A stretch of DNA of 6,616 bases from Desulfotignum sp. (GTDB lineage: Bacteria; Desulfobacterota; Desulfobacteria; Desulfobacterales; Desulfobacteraceae): positions 1-6,616 of the forward strand of contig JAIPDY010000183.1 in assembly GCA_021737445.1 (NCBI GenBank), given 5' to 3'. The position numbers and the translations under genes are program-made. This document shows positions 1 through 6,207 of this stretch, piece by piece. The notes beneath the pieces were generated by a model. That model was not told the DNA's origin, did not search any database, and worked only from the letters and a program-made list of their open reading frames with translations. Numbering within the stretch: the stretch's first letter is position 1; every line of letters starts with the position of its first letter.

Positions 1-516
1 GGATTTAAAGGCATCCACATCTGCCGCAGCCATGGTTGCCACCCGGACCACGGCAGCTGAGGTACCATCAGGGGCCATGCCCGCGCCGGTCAGATTCTCA
101 TACCGCTCCTTCCAGGGCACATCATTCACCATCACCCCATATTCCGAGTCAGTTTGAAAGGCGGCACCCAGAAATTTTCCATCAGGCCCGGTCTTCATAT
201 CCCAGATAAAGTCACACCAGCTGGACCATTTAGCCCCGTTCACAGCCACGGTCCACTCTTCATCCCGGGCCACAAATGCGGCAAACCCATTGTCGGAAAA
301 CGGGGTCAGGCACCAGGCTTTTTCATACTCACCCTCCCAGACATCCCCGTTCACGCAGACATTAAATGCCATGTCGTCCAGGTTCACTATGGCTGCAATG
401 CGTTCTCCATCATTGCTCACCCGGGGTGCCTGTACCCAGTTAAACCGGTCTTTCCATTCTTTGACAGCAATTTCTTTTACCTCTGTGTGCCAGTCCCATG
501 ATGTTTTCTCTTCCAT
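1..516 (-). CDS. tmcD: TmcD-like tryptophan-rich subunit of the Tmc redox complex (5' part, runs off left edge)
   Basis: 172 codons of an open frame starting with ATG at 516 and still open at base 1, so the C-terminus is missing. GGAG lies 8 bases before the start. The protein begins MEEKTSWDWHTEVKEI and is rich in Trp (W7, W9, W21, W27 and several more). It shows a repeating pattern of a short strand, then a 'DGxxxAA' or 'NGxxW' turn (NDGERIAAIV, VNGDVWEGEYEKAW, VNGAKWSSW, VNDVPWKERYEN), like a beta-propeller/WD40-type repeat. There is no signal peptide or membrane segment, so it should be cytoplasmic. This composition and repeat match TmcD, the soluble tryptophan-rich subunit of the Tmc complex (TmcA cytochrome c3, TmcB Fe-S/CCG protein, TmcC membrane cytochrome b) of sulfate reducers, which links periplasmic electrons to the cytoplasm. 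The role of TmcD itself is not established. It sits 37 bases behind a receiver-domain gene, in one likely operon. The family call is from recognition; another WD40-like protein is possible. Confidence 0.72.
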   Translation of the reverse strand, partial: MEEKTSWDWHTEVKEIAVKEWKDRFNWVQAPRVSNDGERIAAIVNLDDMAFNVCVNGDVWEGEYEKAWCLTPFSDNGFAAFVARDEEWTVAVNGAKWSSWCDFIWDMKTGPDGKFLGAAFQTDSEYGVMVNDVPWKERYENLTGAGMAPDGTSAAVVRVATMAAADVDAFKS

Positions 517-553
517 TTCTTTTCTCCGAATACTTAACGTGGGTTTTGTCTGC

Positions 554-958
554 TTATACCATTTTATGTTCAGGCTGCATGTGGCAGATCAGTTCATTGA
601 TAATGGTATCCAGAGAAGCCACTGTCAGCGGTTTTTCAATGAACCGGTCAATGCCTGCTTTGTGGATTTCACACCTGAGTTCATCACTGATCAGGGTGGC
701 CATGAGTATCCTGAATACCTTTGCAGACTGTTCTTTTACCCTGGTTAAAAACTGTATCCCATCCATGTCCGGCAGAAAATAATCACACACCACCACGTCG
801 ATATCCTGATATTTCAATGAATTGAGCCCTTCTTCCCCTGATTTGAATATCAGATAATGGGCATGGCCGTTGTCAAAAAAGATCTTCAGAGAATCCCTGA
901 CAAGCGGATCATTGTCCACAAACATGATCTGGGGTGATGACGCCCTGGGTTTTTTCAT
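554..958 (-). CDS. Stand-alone response-regulator receiver protein (DivK/CheY-like) heading the Tmc operon
   Basis: 134 residues, essentially one REC domain with no output domain. Acidic pocket D15-N16-D17 (VDNDP), phosphoacceptor D59 (VVVCDYFLPDMDG), switch residue T88 (LMATL) and the conserved K109-P110 (IEKPLT) are all present, so it should be phosphorylatable. N16 replaces the usual second acidic residue, a tolerated variation. The chosen start is ATG 958, preceded by AAAGGA with a short 5-6 base spacing. The frame is open further upstream to 1042, but that longer start overlaps the sigma-54-type promoter and would precede the predicted transcript start near 1003. Its stop (TAA, 554-556) is 37 bases before tmcD. 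Receiver-only proteins are known near tmc genes in Desulfovibrio (annotated DivK), which supports a shared role. It probably works by binding a kinase or another protein rather than DNA; its cognate kinase is not visible here. Confidence 0.9.
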   Translation of the reverse strand: MKKPRASSPQIMFVDNDPLVRDSLKIFFDNGHAHYLIFKSGEEGLNSLKYQDIDVVVCDYFLPDMDGIQFLTRVKEQSAKVFRILMATLISDELRCEIHKAGIDRFIEKPLTVASLDTIINELICHMQPEHKMV

Positions 959-1012
959 ACCGTCCTTTGCTGCCCCTGCTGTAACATAAATTATCACCTG
1001 ACAAGACATGAG

Positions 1013-1029
1013 AGCAGAAACCATGCCAG
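1013..1029 (-). promoter_or_regulatory. Predicted sigma-54 (-24/-12) promoter of the receiver-tmcD operon
   Basis: Read on the minus strand the bases are CTGGCATGGTTTCTGCT. Against the sigma-54 consensus YTGGCACG-N4-TTGCW this differs at only two positions (C to T in the -24 box, first T to C in the -12 box). The invariant GG (1027-1026) and GC (1015-1014) are exactly 10 bases apart. The expected transcript start is near 1003, giving a leader of about 45 bases before the ATG at 958. No convincing sigma-70 pair was found in the same stretch. The call is made by eye. Confidence 0.6.
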
Positions 1030-1040
1030 GCAGCATAAAC

Positions 1041-1071
1041 AAAAAAAAATGCCTGTAAATACAGGCATTTT
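1041..1071 (-). terminator. Intrinsic terminator of the Fe-S scaffold gene
   Basis: A perfect 11-bp inverted repeat (AAAATGCCTGT at 1046-1056, ACAGGCATTTT at 1061-1071) encloses a 4-base loop. In the leftward direction it runs into nine T residues (complement of the A run 1041-1049). It ends transcripts from the scaffold gene about 110 bases after its stop and only about 12 bases before the -24 box of the next promoter, insulating the receiver-tmcD operon. Rightward it would give only a short T run. Confidence 0.8.
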
Positions 1072-1138
1072 AATACATTAAAAAAATTTTAATCACCGCT
1101 GTTTTAAGGATTATTCAAAAATCTTCCTTGAACCATTT

Positions 1139-1160
1139 CAAATTTTTCGCAAATTTTCTA
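1139..1160. repeat. Phased AAATTT repeats upstream of the sigma-54 promoter
   Basis: CAAATTTT occurs at 1139-1146 and again at 1150-1157, one helical turn (11 bases) apart. Each contains the self-complementary AAATTT, so the pair AAATTT-TTCGC-AAATTT is both a direct and an inverted repeat. It lies about 110-130 bases upstream of the -24 box, a usual distance for activator binding sites, but also in an AT-rich stretch where such repeats arise by chance. Confidence 0.3.
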
Positions 1161-1183
1161 ATTTAGCTGAACATATCAGTTTT

Positions 1184-1591
1184 TTAAGCGGTTTTTTCAT
1201 CTCTTTTCCGGGCTGTCTGAAAATCGGACAGCGCCAGATAAAATCCGCCCACAGCCAGCTGTGCGCAATGTTCATGATCTTCAGGCAGGGTCTTAAGAAA
1301 ATCCACCACATGGTCCGGAGTGATCTCCCAGGCCTGGTCAACGGTTTTACCCCGGGCAAGGGTTGCCACGGTGTTGCAGCAGGCAGTGGTGTTCAAACAC
1401 CCTTGAGTAAAAAAAGACACCTGGTCAAGAACCCCTGCTTTAACCTTGATAAAAAATTGCACTGTATCACCGCAATCCCCGGTTCTTTTTCCATACCCAT
1501 CCGGATTTTGCAGCACTTCTTTATGACAGGTGTCAAACGCCATTTCCAGGTATTGGGCTGAGTGGCGGTTCCAGAAATCGATATCGCTCAT
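1184..1591 (-). CDS. IscU/NifU-N-like iron-sulfur cluster assembly scaffold protein
   Basis: 135 residues, the usual size for an IscU-type scaffold, which holds a nascent Fe-S cluster before handing it to apoproteins in the cytoplasm. The three ligand cysteines are in place: C40 with D42 (GDCGD), C65 (TQGC) and C109 (EHCAQLA), matching C37/D39, C63 and C106 of IscU. GKTVDQAWEIT matches the conserved helix after the second Cys. Two extra cysteines, C71-C72, lie where classical IscU has Ser (ASS). The IscU LPPVK chaperone-binding motif is not kept; LPEDHEHC stands there. The start is ATG 1591 with GGAG 7 bases upstream; the stop is TAA. The gene is monocistronic, between its own sigma-70-type promoter and an intrinsic terminator, with no iscS, iscA or hscA beside it. 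It is probably one of the stand-alone NifU_N-domain proteins common in anaerobic Desulfobacterota; its clients are unknown. Confidence 0.88.
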   Translation of the reverse strand: MSDIDFWNRHSAQYLEMAFDTCHKEVLQNPDGYGKRTGDCGDTVQFFIKVKAGVLDQVSFFTQGCLNTTACCNTVATLARGKTVDQAWEITPDHVVDFLKTLPEDHEHCAQLAVGGFYLALSDFQTARKRDEKTA

Positions 1592-1635
1592 GGTTGGTCT
1601 CCATTTTGAAGATGCACAAATGTTTATCCCGGGGA

Positions 1636-1665
1636 TTTATATACCTTTTATTCTTCCTGAGTCAA
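1636..1665 (-). promoter_or_regulatory. Predicted sigma-70 promoter of the Fe-S scaffold gene
   Basis: On the minus strand TTGACT (1665-1660) is followed after 18 bases by TATAAA (1641-1636), each matching five of six consensus bases. An overlapping TATATA with 16-base spacing is an alternative -10. The transcript would start near 1629, about 38 bases before the ATG at 1591. Confidence 0.5.
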
Positions 1666-1711
1666 CCTGAGAACAACAATTTCACCACAGATCTTTTATG
1701 ACAAACACGCC

Positions 1712-1740
1712 TTGATTTTCCACCCCCCTGATACTATCAT
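1712..1740 (+). promoter_or_regulatory. Possible sigma-70 promoter of lhgO
   Basis: TTGATT (1712-1717) and TATCAT (1735-1740) are 17 bases apart, matching four and five of six consensus bases. The transcript would start near 1747, about 40 bases before the gene. It is a modest match, and the only plausible pair seen in the 199-base divergent region. Confidence 0.35.
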
Positions 1741-1790
1741 GCCCGCACATGAATGGATTGATTTTCGCACGGGAGATATATTGAAAAGTG

Positions 1791-2996
1791 ATGCATTATG
1801 ATCTGACGGTAATCGGCGGCGGCATTGTGGGTGTCTCAACCGCACTGGCGCTCAAACAGCGGTTTAAGGATGCCGCCATCCTGCTGGTGGAAAAAGAAAA
1901 CCGGTTTGCCGCCCACCAGACCGGCCACAATTCCGGTGTAATCCATGCCGGGGTCTATTATTCACCCGGCAGCATGAAAGCAGATTTCTGCAAGCGCGGA
2001 TCTGTTGCCACCATCAATTTCTGCACAGAACATAACCTGCCGTTCAGACAATGCGGAAAACTGCTGGTGGCCACCACACCCATGGAGTATGAACAGATGC
2101 AGGCACTGGAGAAACGCTGTATTCAAAACAGCATCCAGGTGCACCAGATTGACCGCCGGGAACTGGTCCGGATGGAACCTTGTATCCAGGGGCTTGGGGC
2201 ATTGATGGTACCGGCCACCGGCATCTGTGACTTTGTAAAAATCACAGAAAAAATGGCGGCCCTGTTCCAGGCCCTGGGCGGGGATGTCCAAACCGGACAG
2301 TCTGTCATCGGTTTGAAAGAAACATCTGACCATGTGGCCCTGCATACCCGGAAGCAAACCTTTTTTACCCGGTATCTGGTGGTCTGCGGGGGATTGATGG
2401 CTGACCGCCTGGCAGCAATGATGCACATTCCCATCGGTTTTTCCATCATCCCCTTCCGGGGGGAATATTACCGCCTGCCCCGGCAGCGGTCAGGGATCGT
2501 CTCACACCTTATCTATCCCATCCCGGACCCGGACCTGCCTTTTTTAGGGGTGCATCTGACCCCCATGATTGACGGGAATATCACTGTGGGTCCCAACGCC
2601 GTTCTGGGGTTTAAGCGGGAAGGATACGGCAGGATAAACCTGAATGCTGCGGATATGGCCGGCATGCTGTCTTTTAAAGGCTTCTGGAAGGTCATGGCCC
2701 GGCACCTGGGGTCCGGCGTCAAAGAACAGATCGATTCTGTGTGGAAACCCGGATATCTGGCGCGCATCAAAAAATACTGTCCATCTTTGACATTGCAGGA
2801 CCTGCTGCCTTATCCCGCCGGGATAAGGGCCCAGGCTGTCATGGAAGACGGCAGCCTGGTGCATGATTTTCTGTTTGCCGGAACACAGCGGTCTTTGCAT
2901 GTGTGCAATGCCCCGTCTCCGGCTGCCACATCCGCCATTCCCATCGGACAATACCTGCGGGACCAGGCCGCCGACCTGTTTGATCTGGGCCATTGA
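1791..2996 (+). CDS. lhgO: L-2-hydroxyglutarate oxidase/dehydrogenase (FAD-dependent)
   Basis: About 401 residues, close to E. coli LhgO (about 420). The enzyme oxidises L-2-hydroxyglutarate to 2-oxoglutarate with FAD and, in E. coli, passes electrons to the membrane quinone pool. Visible signs: the N-terminal dinucleotide-binding motif VIGGGIVG (residues about 7-14), the acidic ribose-binding E in LLVEKE, the family signature HQTGHNSGVIHAGVYYSPGS, the PFRGEYYRL strand, and the C-terminal GIRAQAV...SLVHDF...HVCNAPSPAATSAIPIG segment closing the FAD site. The start is uncertain: ATG 1791 and GTG 1788 are adjacent, and GGGAG (1771-1775) is 15 or 12 bases away, longer than usual. It is a single gene, divergent from the scaffold and convergent with the regulator at 3034. 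In a strict anaerobe the acceptor is unlikely to be oxygen; quinone is likelier. It may serve metabolite repair, since malate dehydrogenase can make L-2-hydroxyglutarate by side reaction. Confidence 0.92.
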   Translation: MHYDLTVIGGGIVGVSTALALKQRFKDAAILLVEKENRFAAHQTGHNSGVIHAGVYYSPGSMKADFCKRGSVATINFCTEHNLPFRQCGKLLVATTPMEYEQMQALEKRCIQNSIQVHQIDRRELVRMEPCIQGLGALMVPATGICDFVKITEKMAALFQALGGDVQTGQSVIGLKETSDHVALHTRKQTFFTRYLVVCGGLMADRLAAMMHIPIGFSIIPFRGEYYRLPRQRSGIVSHLIYPIPDPDLPFLGVHLTPMIDGNITVGPNAVLGFKREGYGRINLNAADMAGMLSFKGFWKVMARHLGSGVKEQIDSVWKPGYLARIKKYCPSLTLQDLLPYPAGIRAQAVMEDGSLVHDFLFAGTQRSLHVCNAPSPAATSAIPIGQYLRDQAADLFDLGH

Positions 2997-3026
2997 CAAG
3001 CAGGCCAGGTGTGCATAAATTGTTTG

Positions 3027-3056
3027 AGGGAAGTTAACGTTCCCTGTTCAGTTTTT
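3027..3056. terminator. Weak hairpin between the convergent lhgO and regulator genes
   Basis: AGGGAA (3027-3032) and TTCCCT (3040-3045) form a 6-bp stem around a 7-base loop that includes the regulator's stop codon. Rightward, six T residues follow only after a short gap (3051-3056). Leftward there is no T run. It may help end lhgO transcripts, but is a poor intrinsic terminator. Confidence 0.3.
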
Positions 3057-4458
3057 TCCAGCGGTAGCGGAATGTGTGGTGGTTCATGTGAAGGAGGCGA
3101 GCCGCCTGGCTTTCATTGCCCCTGGTCTGTTCCAGGGCCTTTGCCATGTAGGCGTGCTCCATGTCTGCCATAAGGTCTGCTAAGGCCATGCCGCCTTCAG
3201 GCAGGGCAAATGCGTGCAGGTCCGGTACCGGGCTGATTTCGGGGGCTGCCTTTTGTGCCTTGTGCACGGGGCCGGGGCCGGCAGCAGTGTCCCGCACCAG
3301 CCCCAGTTCAGGTGTATCCACCAGATCTTTTCTGGCCACCAGCACTGCCCGTTCAATCATGTTTTTCAGTTCCCTGACATTTCCGGTAAAGGTATGGGAT
3401 ATCAGGCAGTTGCAGGCATCCTGCGTAAACCCGGTCAGGGATTTGCCAAATTTTTCGTTAAATTGAAACAGAAAATACTTGGACAGAGGCAAAATATCAT
3501 CGGGCCGTTCGTTCAGAGAAGGGATGTTGGCCTTGACCACACAGAGCCTGAAATACAGATCTTTTCTGAATTTTTTCTCTGCCACCAGCCGGTCCAGGTC
3601 CTTGTTGGTGGCAGAGACCACCCTGGTGTAGACCTGATAGGCCCGGGTCCCCCCCACTTTATAAAATTCGCCGTTTTCCAGGAACCGGAGCAGTTTGGCC
3701 TGACCAGCCGGGCTCAGGTCTGCCACCTCGTCCAAAAACAAAGTGCCGTTATGGGCCTTTTCAATAAACCCTTTTTTGCCCTGGTGCCTGGCCCCGGAAA
3801 ACGCGCCGGGCTCATATCCGAAAAGCTCTGATTCCAGCAGTTCCTCAGGAAAGGCCGAGCAGTTCACCGCCACAAACGGCCCCTGGAACACCGGACTTCT
3901 GGCGTGGATCGCCTTGGCGATCAACTCTTTTCCTGTGCCGGTCTCTCCCAAAATCATGATGGGGGTGTCAGGGCTGTTGGACACAAGGTTGATAAAATCC
4001 ATGATATCTTCGATGTTCTTGCTCTCTCCGATGAAGCACGGCTCATTTTCCCGCAGAAACCTTTCCTGGAGCTGCTGGACTTCCTTGACCAGTGCGATGG
4101 AAGACACCGCCTTGCCGATGGTCACCTCCAGGAGGTCAGGATTGATGGGTTTTAGGATAAAATCAAACGCCCCCAGCTTCATGGACCGGATCACCATCTG
4201 GATATCTTCAAATGCCGTGATCATGATCACCGGCATGCCGGGATATCTGTTTTTGACCACACCCAGGGCCTCAATACCCCCCATGCCGGGCAGGCCGATA
4301 TCCATGAGCACCAGATCCGGCTCATGGTCTTCCAGTGCAGCCACAAAGGATTCTGCATCCGGGTACAAAGCCAGGTCATAGGTATCACCCAGGATCATGT
4401 CCAGGCCGTCTCTGATGCTCTGTTCATCATCCACAACGGCAATGCAGTACCGGGTCAT
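3034..4458 (-). CDS. NtrC-family sigma-54-dependent response regulator
   Basis: 474 residues in the classic three-part order. REC domain (1-120): acidic D10/D11, phosphoacceptor D53 (LVLMDIGLPG), T81, K103. AAA+ domain (about 140-375): Walker A GETGTGKE (171-178), sigma-54 contact loop GAFSGA (218-223), Walker B TLFLDE (239-244), sensor SATNKDL and the arginine-finger region FRKDLYFRL. C-terminal Fis-type helix-turn-helix (449-474, ESQAARLLHMNHHTFRYRWK). Once phosphorylated it should oligomerise and use ATP to open sigma-54 promoters. The loop has Ser for the usual Thr of GAFTGA, a conservative change, so activity is expected to remain. The gene overlaps the kinase at TGATG (ATG 4458); GTG 4461 is an alternative with better spacing (8 bases) from AAGGA. 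Coupled translation and adjacency make the kinase at 4458-6101 its likely partner. Target promoters cannot be read from the protein. Confidence 0.95.
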   Translation of the reverse strand: MTRYCIAVVDDEQSIRDGLDMILGDTYDLALYPDAESFVAALEDHEPDLVLMDIGLPGMGGIEALGVVKNRYPGMPVIMITAFEDIQMVIRSMKLGAFDFILKPINPDLLEVTIGKAVSSIALVKEVQQLQERFLRENEPCFIGESKNIEDIMDFINLVSNSPDTPIMILGETGTGKELIAKAIHARSPVFQGPFVAVNCSAFPEELLESELFGYEPGAFSGARHQGKKGFIEKAHNGTLFLDEVADLSPAGQAKLLRFLENGEFYKVGGTRAYQVYTRVVSATNKDLDRLVAEKKFRKDLYFRLCVVKANIPSLNERPDDILPLSKYFLFQFNEKFGKSLTGFTQDACNCLISHTFTGNVRELKNMIERAVLVARKDLVDTPELGLVRDTAAGPGPVHKAQKAAPEISPVPDLHAFALPEGGMALADLMADMEHAYMAKALEQTRGNESQAARLLHMNHHTFRYRWKKLNRER

Positions 4459-6101
4459 CACCCGTTTTTTCCTTCCCGGGTTTTAAGGGGCAGTTCAATG
4501 GTAAACCGGGTCCCTTTGTTTTTTGCGGAATTGAGCTTGAGCACGCCCCCATGGTCCAGGATGATGCGGTGGCAGATGCTCAATCCGATACCTGATGAAT
4601 TGGCCTTGGTGGTAAAAAACGGATCAAACACCTTGGATTGCTGGGATATGGGGATCCCCGGACCGGTATCTTTGATCTGGATAATGACATGGTCACAGGT
4701 CTTTGTGGTGGTCAACCGGATCTGTTTTTCACCGGAAAACCCCTTCATGGCTTCAGCCGCATTGGTGATGAGGTTGAGAACCACCTGTTCAATGAGATGG
4801 GGTTCCACATAACAGTCCGGGATATCCGGGTCCAGCTGCTTGACAAAACTGATCCCGCTCTTGCGCAGGGTCACGGCCGTCAGTTTGGTGACATCGTCTA
4901 TATAGGCGTTAAGATCAGCAAACACAAACCTGGGCTGGCCTGGCCTTGAAAAATCCATGACACGCTTGATGATGGATTCGATCTTGTCTGATGCCAGTTC
5001 GATCTTGTCAATGATGGACACCACCTTGGTGATATCCCCCATCTCATTGTAGATCTTTTTTAAGGCCTTCAGATAGATATAGATCCCGGACAGAGGATTG
5101 CGTATTTCATGGGCGATACCGGCGGTTACCCGTCCCAGGGAGGTCATCTTGTCCTGGATTCGCAAAAAATTTTCAACCTCTTTGGAATCGGTAATATCCA
5201 TGATGTTGGTGAGCACAGATTCTTTGCCCAGATAATCGATCCTGGTGGCGGAAATCAGTGCCCACCTGACCTGGGATTCCTCTTTGGCAAATCCTTTTGG
5301 GTAATACCTGAAATCAGCTTCCAAGCGGTTGATCCGGCCGGTCTGCAGGGCCTGATATTGTTCTTGAATCCGGTCCCTGTCGCCTTTATAGACATGAAGA
5401 AACCTGGGCGGATTGAACACATGGGTCATCAGAGAATGCACCCTGCGAAGGCCGGGCTTCTGATAGACAATTTCATTGTTCTGGATAATGGAGATATAAT
5501 TGAGGGAATTTTCAATCAAAGTTTTGAACCGGGCACGGCTTTTTCTGGTGGCTTGCTCAGCTTTGCGCTGTTTTTCTTCCAGGTCCAGGCGGTAAAGGGC
5601 TGCGGCAATATCATCCGCCATCTCTTTGACAATATGCTTTTCTGTGGCATCGGCTGCCAGATGTTTGGGTATGGACAACACCATGAACCCGAAATCAGTT
5701 TGATCATGGACAAGCCTAACCGCCAGCCCGCCCCGGTCCGCATACTCAAGGGCCAGCAGGCAGTCAGTACATTCTTTGACCGGATCAAGCACCACCACCA
5801 CCTGATCAGATGCCAGGGTTTTTTTGATACACCGGGTAAAGTTCTGGCCAAGCACCTCTTTTCTGACCTTGTCAAAACGGCCGGCGAATCCGGCATCCGC
5901 CACCAGAAAAACAGTGCCTTCCACGTCGGTCAGGCCGATCCAGGCATTGTAATACCCCCGCTGCCCCACAAGGATGTCACAGATCCCCTGAACCAGTTCT
6001 CCTTTGTCCCGCTGACTGACCAGCAGCCGTCCCACATCCCGGATGGTGGTCAATACCAGGTTCAGCCGTTCGATTTTTTCCAGTCTGGCATCAGTTTGCA
6101 C
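4458..6101 (-). CDS. Soluble GAF-PAS sensor histidine kinase, partner of the sigma-54 regulator
   Basis: 547 residues with no signal peptide or membrane helix, so a cytoplasmic sensor. Domains in order: GAF (about 20-170), a charged coiled-coil linker (about 168-192, LEEKQRKAEQATRKSRARF), PAS (about 190-308, ending NIMDITDSKE), HisKA with phosphoacceptor H331 (GIAHEIRNPLSG), and HATPase_c with the N box (LIEQVVLNLITNAAEAM, N443/N447), G1 (KDTGPGIP), F box (VFDPFFTTK) and G2 (SSGIGLSI). This is the NtrB-like kinase type that pairs with NtrC regulators. The GAF domain carries C91 and a C111-x2-C114 pair, suggesting a redox or metal signal. The start is GTG 6101 with GGAG 6 bases upstream; an ATG 4 bases earlier is in another frame and stops after four codons. 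The 3' end overlaps the regulator start. The 106-base gap to the upstream kinase gene leaves room for a separate promoter. The sensed signal is unknown. Confidence 0.94.
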   Translation of the reverse strand: MQTDARLEKIERLNLVLTTIRDVGRLLVSQRDKGELVQGICDILVGQRGYYNAWIGLTDVEGTVFLVADAGFAGRFDKVRKEVLGQNFTRCIKKTLASDQVVVVLDPVKECTDCLLALEYADRGGLAVRLVHDQTDFGFMVLSIPKHLAADATEKHIVKEMADDIAAALYRLDLEEKQRKAEQATRKSRARFKTLIENSLNYISIIQNNEIVYQKPGLRRVHSLMTHVFNPPRFLHVYKGDRDRIQEQYQALQTGRINRLEADFRYYPKGFAKEESQVRWALISATRIDYLGKESVLTNIMDITDSKEVENFLRIQDKMTSLGRVTAGIAHEIRNPLSGIYIYLKALKKIYNEMGDITKVVSIIDKIELASDKIESIIKRVMDFSRPGQPRFVFADLNAYIDDVTKLTAVTLRKSGISFVKQLDPDIPDCYVEPHLIEQVVLNLITNAAEAMKGFSGEKQIRLTTTKTCDHVIIQIKDTGPGIPISQQSKVFDPFFTTKANSSGIGLSICHRIILDHGGVLKLNSAKNKGTRFTIELPLKTREGKNG

Positions 6102-6133
6102 GCATGACTCCGCTTTAGAAAATCAATCCCCAT

Positions 6134-6171
6134 TCATCTGTTTCATGTCATGCATATGATTTTTTGCCTGA
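6134..6171 (-). promoter_or_regulatory. Weak candidate promoter in the gap before the GAF-PAS kinase
   Basis: On the minus strand a TTGTCA box is followed after 17 bases by TATGCA, in the 106-base gap between the two kinase genes. The -35 is good (five of six) but the -10 matches only three of six, so this is a hint that the kinase-regulator pair may have its own promoter. Limits are approximate. Confidence 0.2.
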
Positions 6172-6207
6172 AATGACAAGGAAAAAAGCTGTGCCGTAAA
6201 ACCGGTT

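Noticed and set aside
154..782. Plus-strand frames of 94-152 codons opposite the tmcD-like and receiver genes
   Set aside because: The minus-strand reading gives recognisable proteins with good ribosome sites; these frames do not.
959..1042. A longer start (ATG 1042) for the receiver protein
   Set aside because: The extra 28 residues resemble no receiver N-terminus, lie across the predicted promoter, and the internal ATG at 958 has a better ribosome site.
1138..1199. A 20-codon lysine-rich frame (MKKPLKKLICSAKLENLRKI) overlapping the end of the scaffold gene on the minus strand
   Set aside because: It has a passable GGAAAAGAG upstream but is tiny, AT-rich and low in complexity, with no recognisable homology; it is more likely chance than a gene or frameshift extension.
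1754..1769. A GG-N10-GC pair (TGGATTGATTTTCGCA) on the plus strand before lhgO, resembling a sigma-54 promoter
   Set aside because: The CAC part of the -24 box is absent, and the transcript would start near 1780, after the GGGAG ribosome site.
3214..4381. Several overlapping plus-strand frames of about 80-210 codons opposite the sigma-54 regulator
   Set aside because: They are shadows of the regulator, with Pro/Cys/Ser-rich sequences and no motifs.
5109..6107. A 332-codon open frame on the plus strand opposite the GAF-PAS kinase
   Set aside because: It is antisense to a gene with complete, ordered kinase motifs and shows no domain of its own; it reflects codon bias of the real gene.
6123..6155. 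A 10-codon frame ending MHDMKQMNGD in the gap between the two kinase genes
   Set aside because: It is too short to support, with no clear ribosome site; it is the tail of a longer shadow frame.
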